Positions 37,931 to 50,310 are shown, counted from the first letter of the stretch. The stretch: DNA of 64,000 bases from Zeugodacus cucurbitae (GCF_028554725.1 NC_071669.1:28200001-28264000), one strand, 5' to 3'. Numbers and translations: made by a program. Notes: a model not told the origin generated them from the sequence alone.

Positions 37931-39023
37931 TTAATTTTTAAACCTGTTTTTACTTATATATGTACATACATATATGTATATATTAAAATGACATTTATTT
38001 ATTCAACTCAGCGCACATACATATGTGCCACATACACACGACTGCATATACTTACATACATGCATATGCACCTCGCAATGCAACAATTGTTTACTCCACC
38101 AAGTCGCACACAAATTGAAACACTTCAAGTGGTTGGCAACAGATTTATTAGTAATTAAGCGCCAGTAAAGTAAGCAAATATGTGTTTGCCCTTTTCTGGG
38201 CTCGAATTACATGCCATAATATTGAAAACCCTTTTGAAGTGGAAAATGCGTAACAACAACAACGCTGTAATATGACACGAAATGTATTTTTTCTTTGTAA
38301 ATATATACCAATATTTAGATGGTAACTAAATTACAATGATATGCTTCATGCAACTAAGAAAAGTTGACGTATGAGTATTAACTAATTGACATCTCTGCCA
38401 TAAATATAAAATTGAGTTGTACTATTAAAAAAGTGTATTTTTCATAAATCTTCCTTCTAAGAATTGTTTAGTAACACATGCTCTATTAGAAAAAATAAAA
38501 TTTATACCAGAAGAGCACAGTACGAAGAGGCATTCTTACAATTTGAAATTCCACCCGAATCTTTCACCTTTCAACATGTGAAATAAAAAATAACACAAAT
38601 AGTGTATTCAAGGTTTGAATGAATACTTGACCTTGTGACGAAAATATCGGTAATTTTTTTTAGTTATTTCAATCGAATTGGTTCAAATATTTATTATTAT
38701 AAATCCAAATAATTTCGGTTAATGCCAAAATTAAATGAACGACCTCGAATGTCTTATGTACCATATACACATATCGGACAATATGTGTGATATTTTAATG
38801 AAATTAAGTGAACATGTTTTCTTGAATAAAAATGTGAGTATAATCGCTTCAGATTTTAGTATATCATAATAATATCAATCAAATTGAGTTTCCTCGCACT
38901 TCTTGTATCGCATTATGTCGGTATGTTTATGTTTCTGGTAAAAATTAGTGGTATTACGGACGAACGAGAAACTGCTCGCCAGGCTGCAGTCGGAATGTTT
39001 CTAACTGAGGTATAACTCAATCG
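37931..39023. other. Intergenic sequence, possible old GTCY-element remnant
   Basis: It holds microsatellites (37960-38060). A stretch at about 38740-38850 weakly resembles the GTCY-element core (CATATATCGG, TTAAGTGAACATG). Nothing coding could be supported. Confidence 0.35.
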
Positions 39024-39344
39024 TTGAGTTTTCGTTGCTCAACCTTGCTGGGGCCCTTAAATAGCCTGGTGCTCTGCGTAATAAGATGGCCTTACTTACG
39101 TAGCGGGGGTATGCGCAAACAGATCTTATTTCCCCACTCTCGTGGGTTCAATACATATATGAATACTGATAAAATAAAAATAAAAACACCAGAGAAATCC
39201 GGCCTTCCTTCAAAAAAGCCGAAAAGAAACAGTTGTTTCGTGAAGAGGGCTGCATTTATAACGAGCTCAAGAACGAAGAATTCAGAGACCGAACCTAAGC
39301 TTGTTCTAGAGGCAAAGGCTAGCACTAGGATACATGTGTATATA
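39024..39344 (+). pseudogene. Possible LINE ORF1 5' fragment
   Basis: From ATG 39159 there is a short basic Lys/Ser-rich frame (MNTDKIKIKTPEK..SKKPKRN) after a GC-richer leader, as in LINE ORF1 N-termini. It stops where the LTR element at 39345 begins. The assignment is weak; it could be unrelated sequence. Confidence 0.3.
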
Positions 39345-39532
39345 AGTTAAAGAACGAAATATTAAATAAAGCAAGCTTTGCAATTTATTTCGAATTTTCG
39401 AATGAAACAATTAACGAAATGCAAGCTCTGCAATAATTAATATTTCGTAATCAGCCCAGCCTAATCCAATCGCGAAGTGTAGAAAAACGCACAAATTCGC
39501 TTAAAATAAACGTCGTTTAAAACTATCATCGG
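39345..39532 (+). repeat. 5' LTR of a gypsy/errantivirus-like element
   Basis: It begins AGTTAAAGAACGAAATATTA after TGTGTATATA. The first 130 bases or so match 50321 onward, which follows a polypurine tract. The right edge is uncertain; a TGG at 39532 could open a primer-binding site. Confidence 0.6.
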
Positions 39533-39925
39533 TGGTATCCAAGTCTTGTAGGCAAGGCCGCAGGACACCCCTAGGAAGGTACGCATCGCAGGAGCCTCAG
39601 TAGTAACAGAAAAGTTACCAAAAGTATGAAATCCGGATCGTCGAGGGAAGGAGCCACATCATTAACCATAGTATTGTAAGATTAATTAAATTTATCACTA
39701 AAAATCATTGTTATTATAAAAAATTTTGAAATAATAATTATTGGAAATTAATATAAAGAAAAAGAATCAAACATTACGATTTTTGTAAACAGTCAGACAC
39801 TGGTTATAATTAAACTCGAAAATTGCATGATTTCAACAAAAATTACGGCATTATTTCCGAAATATTTTCAACCAATTTATTCGTTCTCTGAAACGAAATG
39901 AAATTAATAATTGCGTGATTATTTT

Positions 39926-41505
39926 ATGGCCAATCCAAACAATTTAATCGGGCCTTCAAGACTTAGCGCATCCACAACACAAAACAGAATTATGGTCGAA
40001 AACGTTGACCGAGCTGCACTTGCAGCCACGATTAGTGAAATTATAGGACAGCAATTGCCAGGATTATTAAGGCGACAGAACTCACCGGAAGAATTCCACA
40101 ATATAGCCGATCAGGTAATCGCTCCAGAACATGCCAGGAATTTAGGTGACTTAGATAGGGTACCAGACATAGTAAAAACAATACTTGAGTTTTCAGGTGA
40201 TCCATCCGAATTCAGTTCATGAAAAAAGGATGTTGATCGTATCCTAGAAGCATATAGTGCTTATCAAGGTACGCCAAAATACTATGGTATCTTGCATACC
40301 ATACGAAGTAATATAATAGGACATGCTGATAAGGCATTAGAATCTATTATAAGATTAATTGATTAGCCATTTCCAAATGCCTAACATTACATTATGCGGA
40401 CAAACGTGACATGAGTATGTTAGTCCAAACCTATAATCAATCAGTAGAAGAATTCCATCAGACAGTCTATAAGCACTTATCCCTAATTTTGAGTAAAATT
40501 GGTTATATGGGATTAGGTAGAGAAGCATAACAACTAATGACGAAAATGTACAGAGATAAAGCTCTAGATACCTTTGTACGAGGGTTGAGAGCTGACTTAC
40601 CGCGCCTATTAGGAATGAAAGAACCAGTAGCTTTACCTTCAGCATTACATTTGTGTTTGAACAACAAAGGTGAAACAAGTAACTTCAGAAATCAGAATTT
40701 CAAACCCATACCTGCTGCACGCAACATTCAATTTATAAATAGACAACAATCAGTCCCATCAATTCCCTACCAATACCAGCAATATGGACAGCAACCTCCA
40801 GTCCCACCAAGACTTTACCAATACCAACAACATGGACAACAACCTCCAGTCCCACCAAGACTTTACCAATACCAACAATATGGATTACCACCAACCGCAC
40901 AACCAAGACAGAACTTTAACAATTTCCAACCTACTGCCGCACCTCGACAATCATTCCCAAATAGACAATTCCAGGCCCCACCTAGCCTTATGGCACAAAA
41001 ACCATTGCCTCGTCTAGAACCTATGGACGTGGACCCCAGTACACAAACGAAAATGGTCAATTACATGAACCGACCTCGCTTTGTAGTTGGCAAAAGACCC
41101 TCAGATCAAATATCAGAAGTACACAAACGACAGAGGAACTTTAACATACAAACTTCTAATAAAGGAGAGGAAATACAATCCGCTGAAAGGTACTCTACAA
41201 CGACTGATTATGAAAATTTGAACGAGTACGTAGACCAAGTTGGCGAAATCGACAACAACACTTACGAATTCTACGATGATTGCTCAATAAATTTCCTAGA
41301 AGATTACGATCAAGAAGTACTTGATAAATCGGGAAAAGAGAACGTTGTAGATGATACAATCTCAAAAATAACAACTGAACAAATTGATTCTATCATTTCC
41401 ACACAGCACAACGCTGAAAATTCTAATCATGGTTTAATACCTAGCATTATAAGTCCAATTCCAGAATACCCCGGTCAAATACTGCATATTGACATCTTGT
41501 ACTAA
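39926..41505 (+). pseudogene. LTR element gag remnant fused to the start of integrase
   Basis: Two frames survive: 39926-40222 (N-terminal gag-like) and about 40537-41505 (C-terminal gag). They are separated by stops and a frame change. The second contains a Gln/Pro/Tyr-rich tandem repeat (unit PRLYQYQQ.GQQPPVP) and an acidic tail. It then reads directly into PGQILHIDI, a conserved gypsy integrase motif, and stops. It is not functional. Confidence 0.65.
40770..40900 (+). repeat. In-frame tandem repeat in gag, about 51 bp unit
   Basis: Units starting CAATACCAGCAATATGGAC or CAATACCAACAACATGGAC repeat about 2.5 times and encode Tyr-Gln-Tyr-Gln-Gln and Gln-Pro-Pro blocks. Confidence 0.75.
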
Positions 41506-41509
41506 CGGC

Positions 41510-42018
41510 AATAGATAAATTTTCCAAACTAGCTCAAGCTCGAATCATTGAATCTAAAGCAATAAAAGATATTATAAGCCCTTTGCGCGATAGGAGTCCC
41601 TAAGCATATTGTTTTGGGCAATGAAAAATCTTTCAATTCACAATCCATTAAATTCATGTTAGAAGAACTAGGAATAGAAATTTATAATGCTCCACTATAC
41701 AAAAGCACCGTTATCGTACAAATAGAACGATTTCATTCGACATTATCAGAAATAATGAGATGTCTTAAAAAAGAATCCACTCATCGAGATTTCAACGAAC
41801 TTTTAGCCGGGGCAAAATACGAATACAATTACTATTTTCATTCAATTACGAAGAAACGACCATTAGAGGTATTTAATGGTAAGAAAGTAACAACAGATCC
41901 AGATCAATATGAAAAGACTCGACAGGATAACATCGACAGACTAAGGACAAAAAGAGACGCAGACTTATTAAACCATAACAAAAATCGGAAGAAAGTAATT
42001 AATTATCAACCAGGATAG
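41510..42018 (+). pseudogene. LTR element integrase remnant
   Basis: An early segment reads DKFSKLAQARII (about 41513-41580). After a stop and frame change, 41614-42018 continues with the rve core C-terminal part (QIERFHSTLSEIMRCLKK, ITKKRPLEVFNG) and a basic tail. Integrase joins element cDNA to the host chromosome; this copy is broken. Confidence 0.7.
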
Positions 42019-42149
42019 GAAAAGAAGTACTCAAGGAAAACAAAAACACTACTATTTTAACAGAATCGGGAAAAACAGTCCATAAAATCCTTATCAAAAT
42101 TTACCATTTACAGACTATTTCTATGAAATATGACTGACACTACTGGTAA

Positions 42150-43126
42150 ATAGTTAATATTAATTACGCATCTCAATGGGCACGGTTAAATATTATAAAC
42201 GCAATTTCATTAAATGAAGACGAATTAATTTAAATATAGAACATTTAAAAAAAGAGGAACTTGGAAAGCCTTTCGATAGAAGAAATCATGGAGTTTTCTA
42301 ATGTTTCAATTCTACACAATAAAACTATGCTTTTATACATTGTTAAAATACCAAATATAGAAGAAACATAATATCAAAATATACTTGTAAAACCAATAAT
42401 AAAAAATAATTCAATTATAAATTTAAACACAAATGGAATATTTGTTAATAAAAATTTTATATATAGCGTTCTAAAAAATTGTAAAACAGTAAATATAAAA
42501 ATGTTTGATAAATACAATATTATTAATATCAGTAATTCAAATTGTACTCCTAAGTTAGTTAAAGAAGAAAACGCGATGTGTAGATTTAGCAATGCTGACC
42601 ACGTAGCAGAGGTGGAAGAAATCGACGACGGTACCATTCTATTAAACAACTACAATGGCAACATAACCTGGAATTTCAAGGATTTGCATTTAGAGGGCTC
42701 CTACCTAATGCAAATATCAGATGATTCAGTGCTAATCAACAACAAGCGGTTCAGCAACCTGGAATCCACCATTATGAAACCAGGAATTCCTCTCGTACAG
42801 TTTACACCTGACGAAACTGAACGATTGAGGATATTATCCCTAGAAGCTCTAGAAGTATTGCATTTAAACAACACAGGACAATTGCAACACATTAAAACAC
42901 ACTCTATGATCAACAATATTGCCCTGGTAACGCTTTTTGGCATTGCTCTGACTCTCGTCTTGGGATTGCACAAATACAGTCAACGCCAGAAGAGTATAAC
43001 ATTGCAGCTATGGCCTACACCGGTCACAGAAACGAAAGTATCAGAAATCACCGCACCACCAAACTGCAATGAATCAACAATTGAGATACAAAATAACCTA
43101 CCCCAATTCAATAACATTCCATATTT
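42150..43126 (+). pseudogene. Errantivirus-like envelope remnant (C-terminal part)
   Basis: The frame from ATG 42501 holds an envelope-like ectodomain tail and one membrane segment (about residues 135-155, ALVTLFGIALTLVLGL) followed by a short cytoplasmic part, the layout of insect errantivirus Env. The N-terminal part upstream (about 42150-42500) is broken by stops. The last 33 codons of the open frame (43127-43229) are not envelope: they come from a fold-back element arm and the next repeat, which interrupt the gene at 43126. Confidence 0.65.
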
Positions 43127-43222
43127 GGGGCATTCTCTGGAAAATAAGCCACTTGAAAAAAAAAGTTCTTTATTTTCTTTGGCAATTATATATCTTACAG
43201 TACATGTAAAACCTAAAATAAA

Positions 43223-43888
43223 CAAGTAAGGAAGGGCTAAGTTCGGGTGTAACCGAACATTTTATACTCTCGTAATTTATTGATGTAATTTTATAAAGAT
43301 AACACAAGTCGACCCATATATTTGGTATAAAGTTCAATAGAATAACGAAAATCATCATAAATAGTATATGGGGACTGAGGTAAGAGAAACTGTTATAAGA
43401 AAAAAATTCAGGGGGAATGAATTACATTAAAATATCTGAGGGATTTACGTATATTCCTTTTCCAAAAAAAATTACATCCAAATGTGTCCCTCCCTAATGG
43501 GATCCCATGTTCTAAATTTCATTTTCATAACTTTATTTATGGCTTAGTTATGACACTGTATAGGTTTTCGGTTTCCTCCATTTTGTGGGCGTGGCAGTGG
43601 ACCGATTTTGCCCATTTTCGAAAGCACCCTCCTCAGGGTGCTAAGGAACATGTGTTCCAAATTTCATTAAGATATCTTAATTTTTACTCAAGTTATCGCT
43701 TGCACGGACAGACGAACAGACGGAGAGACGGACGGACGGACAGACATTCGGTTTTCAAATCTTCTCGTCATCCTGATCATTTATGTATATATAACGCCAT
43801 ATCTAACTCTTATATTTCTTGGTGACACAAACAACCGTTAGGTGAACAAAACTATTATACTCTGTGCAACAGGTTGCGAGAGTATAAA
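43223..43888 (-). mobile_element. GTCY-repeat element (DINE-1/HINE-like), internally deleted
   Basis: On the + strand it runs from CAAGTAAGGAAGGGCTAAG with hairpin GTTCGGGTGTAACCGAAC to GTTGCGAGAGTATAAA at 43888. It includes a GGACGGACGGACAGAC tract (the GTCY microsatellite reversed). About half of the core is missing. Its 5' part is repeated at 45122-45702 by the local duplication. Confidence 0.75.
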
Positions 43889-46800
43889 CATATGGTTTTA
43901 GGTCTGTGTAATGCGGGGTTGCCATATTATAAGGGGCCAAAGTTTTTTGTAAAAAAATGTTTGAACCGCCATAACTTTAAAACTAATGAACAGATTTTAA
44001 AACACCATGTGACTTTTTTGTACAGAATTTCTCAAACTTTGAAACTGTATATCGTAAAAATTTTTAAAATTAATATTTCATAGCAAAAAATGAAAAAAAA
44101 AATTTTTTGGAATTTTTAGCAACTTATGCCTCCTTCGATTTTTTTCGAAAATATCTTAAAATGTTCCTTATTTCATCACCTTTTTACCCCCCAAAGGGAA
44201 TTTTGGGACAGCAATATTTGTATGAGCTACAAATAAAAAACCAACTCAGAACATGATGAAAAATCATTGATTTATGCACTATTATTATCAGAATTTAGCG
44301 TAACCCCGGATTAACGACGTGGACGTAGCAGACATTTAATCCCTTTTTGTTTTTTTTTTTTATTTTTTAATATTTTTTTTCATTTTTTTGTATTTTTTCA
44401 AATTTTTAATTTTTCTTTGTTTTTGTTTTTTATTTAAAATTATCACGTACTTGAATCTAATCTACGTAATAATTTAAAAAAAAGCAAAAACCAAAAAAAA
44501 ACAAACAAAAAAAATTAAAAATTTGAAAGATACCAAAAAAAAAGTAAAATCTGTACAGACTGGCATTGACCGCTACGTAAACATAAAAAGGAAATCAAGT
44601 CCTATCAAGACAGCGGTTAATGCCAAAAAGTTTCAACTCGCCACGGTTAATACAAATAAGCCTGGAAATTTAAATGGCAACAGATTTGCCATACTAAGCA
44701 ATGGTTTGGACGACGATGCGAAGGGTGCCACCACAGTCGTGAATGCCAAGCCGCTGCCAATATATTTGCGTGAGCGTAGCTCAAAAGCACTCGTTGATAA
44801 ACTAAGTGAAGTTGTAGGTACCAACAATTTTCATACAGTGACTTTGAAAAAAGGCAATATAGATGAAACTAAAATACAGTCCTACACTGAGAAAAGTTTC
44901 ATGGATATAGTGAAATTTTTGACAAATAAGAACAACAATTATTATCAACTGAAGAGCTCTAAAGGCCTAGTTGTTGTTGTAAAAGGCATTGAGTCTTCGG
45001 TAGAATCTAATGATATCAAAGAAGCCCTTGAAGAATGCGGCTTTGGAATTAAAAATGTGGTAAATATCTTCAATAGAAATAAGGTACCACAACCAATGTT
45101 TAAAGTCGAATTGCTGCCAAAGTCGACCCATATATTTGGTATAAAGTTCAATAGAATAACGAAAATCATCGTAAATAGTATATGGGGACTGAGGTAAGAG
45201 AAACTGTTATAAGAAAAAAATTCAGAGGGAATGAATTACATTAAAATATCTGAGGGATTTACGTATATTCCTTTTCCAAAAAAAATTACATCCAAATGTG
45301 TCCCTCCCTAATGGGATCCCATGTTCTAAATTTCATTTTCATAACTTTATTTATGGCTTAGTTATGACACTGTATAGGTTTTCGGTTTCCTCCATTTTGT
45401 GGGCGTGGCAGTGGACCGATTTTGCCCATTTTCGAAAGCACCCTCCTCAGGGTGCTAAGGAACATGTGTTCCAAATTTTATTAAGATATCTTAATTTTTA
45501 CTCAAGTTATCGCTTGCACGGACAGACGAACAGACGGAGAGACGGACGGACGGACAGGCATCCGGATTTCAAATCTTTTCGTCATCCTGATCATTTATGT
45601 ATATATAACGCCATATCTAACTCTTATATTTCTTGGTGACACAAACAACCGTTAGGTGAACAAAACTATTATACTCTGTGCAACAGGTTGCGAGAGTATA
45701 AACATATGGTTTTAGGTCTGTGTAATGCGGGGTTGCCATATTATAAGGGGCCAAAGTTTTTTGTAAAAAAATGTTTGAACCGCCATAACTTTAAAACTAA
45801 TGAACAGATTTTAAAACACCATGTGACTTTTTTGTACAGAATTTCTCAAACTTTGAAACTGTATATCGTAAAAATTTTTAAAATTAATATTTCATAGCAA
45901 AAAATGAAAAAAAAAAATTTTTGGAATTTTTAGCAACTTATGCCTCCTTCGATTTTTTTCGAAAATATCTTAAAATGTTCCTTATTTCATCACCTTTTTA
46001 CCCCCCAAAGGGAATTTTGGGACAGCAATATTTGTATGAACTACAAATAAAAAACCAACTCAGAACATAATGAAAAATCATTGATTTATGCACTATTATT
46101 ATCAGAATTTAGCGTAACCCCGGATTAACGACGTGGACGTAGCAGACATTTAATCCCTTTTTGTTTTTTTTATTTTTTAATATTTTTTTTAATTTTTTTG
46201 TATTTTTTCAAATTTTTAATTTTTCTTTGTTTTTGTTTTTTATTTAAAATTATCACGTACTTGAATCTAATCTACGTAATAATTTAAAAAAAAGCAAAAA
46301 CCAAAAAAAACAAACAAAAAAAAATTAAAAATTTGAAAGATACCAAAAAAAAAGTAAAATCTGTACAGACTGGCATTGACCGCTACGTAAACATAAAAAG
46401 GAAATCAAGTCCTATCAAGACAGCGGTTAATGCCAAAAAGTTTCAACCCGCCACGGTTAATACAAATAAGCCTGGAAATTTAAATGGCAACAGATTTGCC
46501 ATACTAAGCAATGGTTTGGACGACGATGCGAAGGGTGCCACCACAGTCGTGAATGCCAAGCCGCCGCCAATATATTTGCGTGAGCGTAGCTCAAAAGCAC
46601 TCGTTGATAAACTAAGTGAAGTTGTAGGTACCAACAATTTTCATACAGTGACTTTGAAAAAAGGCAATATAGATGAAACTAAAATACAGTCCTACACTGA
46701 GAAAAGTTTCATGGATATAGTGAAATTTTTGACAAATAAGAACAACAATTATTATCAACTGAAGAGCTCTAAAGGCCTAGTTGTTGTTGTAAAAGGCATT

Positions 46801-46931
46801 GAGTCTTCGGTAGAATCTAATGATATCAAAGAAGCCCTTGAAGAATGCGGCTTTGGAATTAAAAATGTGGTAAATATCTTCAATAGAAATAAGGTACCAC
46901 AACCAATGTTTAAAGTCGAATTGCTGCCAAA
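43308..46931. repeat. Recent 1.81 kb tandem duplication (two units)
   Basis: Unit 1 is 43308-45121 and unit 2 is 45122-46931. The units differ at only a handful of bases plus poly-T length changes. Each contains part of the GTCY element, the 5' region of the jockey-type LINE and the start of its ORF1. The join is TTGCTGCCAA followed by AGTCGACCC. Confidence 0.9.
44523..45197 (+). pseudogene. LINE ORF1 N-terminal copy truncated by the duplication
   Basis: It is identical to the first 198 codons or so of the ORF at 46333 apart from a few substitutions. It then runs across the duplication joint into GTCY-element sequence and stops. The zinc knuckles are missing. Confidence 0.85.
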
Positions 46932-47553
46932 CTCTAACCCAATTAAAAAGAATGAAACTCATCCAATATACAACTTAAAATATTTGTTACATCGTAGAAT
47001 TACCATTGAAGAACCTCATAAAAGAAATGGTCCGGTACAATGCACCAACTGTCAAGAGTATGGGCATACCAAGTCTTATTGCACTCTACGCAGTGTTTGT
47101 GTGGTATGTGGTGATTTACACCCAACATCAAAATGTACTCTTAAAAAAGAGGATACAAATAAAAAATGCAGTAATTGTGGAGGAAATCACACTGCTAACT
47201 ACAGAGGCTGCCCTGTATATAAAGACTTGAAATCAAAATTATCGCTGGGAATTCAAGCTCGTCGTAACCAAATGATAAATATCCCTCGTAACGAAAATAT
47301 AGAAATTACAGACCAGAGTTCGAAACCTGGCAATTATAAAAATAGTCTTATCCAAGGAAGCTATGCAAATGTGCTAAAAGGAAGCGTTGTACAAATGCAA
47401 CAACCCCAAAATCCACCTAATGGAGGTATTGAAAATATGATCCTAAACCTAACTCAATGTATGACACAATTTATGTCTAGCATGCAAAACATGATCCAAG
47501 ATTTAATCAAATCACAAAACCAAATGCTACAGACCTTATTATCTAAAAACTGA
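46333..47553 (+). CDS. Jockey-type LINE ORF1 protein (gag-like, zinc knuckles), intact frame
   Basis: ORF1 proteins of jockey LINEs bind element RNA and form the ribonucleoprotein. About 406 codons are open from an upstream TTG; the first ATG lies within the duplicated part, so the start is uncertain. The N-terminal half is Lys-rich with an RRM-like central region (GLVVVVKGIESSV, ECGFGIKNVVNIFN). Residues about 234-300 hold CCHC-type knuckles (C-x2-C-x4-H-x4-C in CTNCQEYGHTKSYC, then CVVCGDLHPTSKC and CSNCGGNHTANYRGC). The C-terminus is Met/Gln-rich. This frame is intact, but the partner ORF2 is not. Confidence 0.85.
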   Translation: MKDTKKKVKSVQTGIDRYVNIKRKSSPIKTAVNAKKFQPATVNTNKPGNLNGNRFAILSNGLDDDAKGATTVVNAKPPPIYLRERSSKALVDKLSEVVGTNNFHTVTLKKGNIDETKIQSYTEKSFMDIVKFLTNKNNNYYQLKSSKGLVVVVKGIESSVESNDIKEALEECGFGIKNVVNIFNRNKVPQPMFKVELLPNSNPIKKNETHPIYNLKYLLHRRITIEEPHKRNGPVQCTNCQEYGHTKSYCTLRSVCVVCGDLHPTSKCTLKKEDTNKKCSNCGGNHTANYRGCPVYKDLKSKLSLGIQARRNQMINIPRNENIEITDQSSKPGNYKNSLIQGSYANVLKGSVVQMQQPQNPPNGGIENMILNLTQCMTQFMSSMQNMIQDLIKSQNQMLQTLLSKN

Positions 47554-47559
47554 GTATAC

Positions 47560-50054
47560 TAAATATTTGTATATGGAATGCCAATGGTATAAACCAACAC
47601 AAACTGGAGATAATACGATTTCTGACTGAAAAAGGCATAGATGTTATGCTACTGTCAGAAACTCATTTAACAAATAAGAACAATTTCTTTATACCGGGAT
47701 ATAGACTTCATGCTACAAATCATCCAGATGGAAAGGCGCACGGTGGAACAGCAGTATTGGTTAGAAATCGGTTAAGCCACCACGCTTTAGAACCGCATGC
47801 TACAGCCCAGTTACAAGCTACAACAATATCTTTGAAAAATCGGGGTTCTGACCTCAATCTAACTGCTATATATTGTCCACCTCGCTTTAAAATTACAGAT
47901 TGCGAATTTAAAGACTTTTTTGGAACGCTAGGTCCAAGATTTCTAGCAGGTAGAGATTACATTGCAAAACACATGTACTGGGGCTCACGTCTTATTAATC
48001 CGAAAGGACGGCAGCTGTAGTACACTATTATAAACAAGCACAATAACCTTGATATAATATCTCCTGGTAAGCCGACATTCTGGCCCAGTGATAGAAACAA
48101 AATACCAGACTTAATAGATTTTGCTGTAGTCAAAAATATATATAGATCGCTAATAACAGCAGATACATGTACTGACTTATCTTCAGATCATTCTCCTGTA
48201 CTTATAAAGTTATGCGAACAGCCCATGATAGTTGAGCCGAAAGTTTCTCTAACAACTCATAAAACAAACTGGTTGAAATATATAAAATATATCAGTAGCC
48301 ACATTAACATAGATTTAAAAATAAATACAGGAAGAGATATTGATAACAGTATAGAAGAATTTAATGATGTAGTAACTAATGCAGCTGTCTTGGCAACACC
48401 AAAAAGAAACATTAAGGTTTTTAGAAACGTGACTAATATTGAAATAGAAAAGCTTGTGAACGAAAAAAGGCGACCTAAAAATCTGCTGTACGTAAATTAA
48501 TAAAAGCGCTAAAACGCGAGGAAGAATACAGCACTGAAAATTATATAAAGAAACTGTGTCCAAATTCTACCAAGCAAAACTCTCTTTGGAAAGCCCAAAA
48601 GTCTTTTAAGCCACCGGTAGATTCCGACATGCCTATAAGACAGTCAAATGGTAATTGGGCACGAAGTGACGAAGATAAGGCCAATAGTTTTTTGCAAACC
48701 ACCTAGAAAAGGTATTTCAATCAAATTGCCCAAAGAACAATTTTAAGTTGCCAATCATCCACAATACCGCAAACGAGTCGCTTGGGTTTATTAAGACTTC
48801 AACTACTGAAATTGTTAGTATCATAAAAGAGCTTAATCCAAAAAAATCGCCAGGCCACGATAATATTACTCCAAAAATGCTAATTGAGTTACCAAATATT
48901 GCTTTAACAGTGCTCTCCTTGCTTTTTAATGCAATTTTTAGTTTCGGATACTATCCTATTTCATGGAAAAAGTCGCAGATAATCATGATAGATAAACCGG
49001 GGAAAGACCTGACACAGCCGTCTTCATACAGACCAATCAGTCTTCTACCCTCTCTTTCTAAAATATTTGAAAAGGTGTTACTATCAAAGATGTCTCCTTC
49101 CCTACATGGCACTGTAGAACAAGTAAATAGAATTACTAACGAAATCAGAAGGGCGTCGAACATAGAGAGTACTGTTCGGCTATATTTCTAGATGTGGCTC
49201 AGGCGTTTGATAAAGTGTGGCATGAAGGACTTTTGTATAAGATTAAAAAAAGTTTACCTTTCCAATTGCATAAAACCTTGGAGTCCTATTTAAAAAATAG
49301 AAAATTTGCTGTAAAAGTAGGTGATTTTATATCTGATGAACGCTCAATAACGGCTGGAGTACCACAGGGCAGTGTTTTAGGCCCAACTCTGTGCATCATA
49401 TATACAGCTGATCTTCCAACTGCTAATAATGTTTTGACATCAATTTTTGCGGATGACACAGCTTTAGTGAGTCGTAACAAATGCCCCATTATAGCATCAA
49501 TAATATTAGCGGAGCACTTAAGTTCTGTCGAAGAATGGCTAGCAAACTGGCGTATAAATGTGAATGAACAAAAGTGCAAGCACGTTACATTTTCGCTAAG
49601 ACCAAAAACGTGCCCGGCAGTAAAAATGAACAATATTATAGTGCCTCAAGCGAATGGAGTTACCTATCTTGGTATTCACCTAGATAGAAGGCTTACGTGG
49701 AGAAAACATATATCTAGTAAAATAACGTGCATGAAGATAAGAGCTGCAAATTTAAATTGGCTTTTAAATAAAAACTCTAAACTTAGCTTAGATAACAAAG
49801 TGCTTTTATACAATGCGGTCATAAAGCCGATTTGGATGTATGGCATTCAACTGTGGGGTACGACCTGAGCAACTAATATTGATATAATACAAAGGTTCCA
49901 ATCGAAAATGCTTAGATCAATCACGTGCTCACCATGGTACATGCGCAATGAAAATATCCATAAACTCTGTGATCACCCAAACCCATTGGCTAATGCTTTA
50001 GTACATTCCTGCGATCAAACACGCCTAAAAAGAAGGGATATGCCTGCGTACTAA
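47560..50054 (+). pseudogene. Jockey-type LINE ORF2 (endonuclease plus reverse transcriptase), broken
   Basis: Endonuclease segments are WNANGINQHKLE, LLSETHLT and SSDHSPVLIKL (about 48184). Reverse transcriptase segments are NPKKSPGHDNITPKML, YRPISLLPSLSKIFEK, GVPQGSVLGPTL and SIFADDTAL (about 49440-49465), followed by the thumb region (GVTYLGIHLDRRLTW). Stops or frame changes occur near 48019, 48499, 48700, 49190 and 49867, and the part between endonuclease residues GTLGPRF and GRDY appears shortened. It is not functional. Confidence 0.85.
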
Positions 50055-50310
50055 AGAGCAACGTTTCACCAATACAGCTCAATCACTTGGTTGAGCTTGT
50101 CAAGTTTTAAATAGATTTAAGATTTTATAACTTGTTGTTAGGCTTAAAAATAAGCAGATTCAATAAATAAGGAAATATTTAAAAAAAAAGGTTTTACATG
50201 TACTATAAGATATATAATTGCCAAAGAAAATAAAGAACTTTTTTTTCAAGTGGCTTTTTTTCCAGAGAATGCCCCATTTCTAGAAATCGCTAGAGGACAA
50301 GCATAAATTC

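Larger units (their letters stand above)
43889..50189 (+). mobile_element. Jockey-clade LINE, defective, with duplicated 5' region
   Basis: The order is a 5' region with long T runs, ORF1 with zinc knuckles (46333-47553), ORF2 endonuclease (from about 47560) and reverse transcriptase (to about 50054), then a 3' UTR ending AATAAATAAGG and poly(A) at 50181-50189. ORF1, ORF2 and a poly(A) tail fit the jockey clade. ORF2 is broken. The 5' boundary is taken as the edge of the GTCY element. Confidence 0.8.
43127..50275. mobile_element. Fold-back element with 86-88 bp inverted arms, filled by later insertions
   Basis: The left arm 43127-43214 starts GGGGCATTCTCTGG. The right arm 50190-50275 is its near-identical reverse complement. 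ATTT flanks both outer edges (43123-43126 and 50276-50279), as a 4-bp target duplication. A GTCY element and a jockey-type LINE now occupy the space between the arms. No transposase was found. Confidence 0.75.

Noticed and set aside
43127..43229. Last 33 codons of the envelope-like frame as genuine protein
   Set aside because: They are read from the fold-back arm and the start of a GTCY element.
47006..47230. Second cysteine-rich frame overlapping LINE ORF1
   Set aside because: It is a different reading frame over the zinc-knuckle region and is explained by ORF1.
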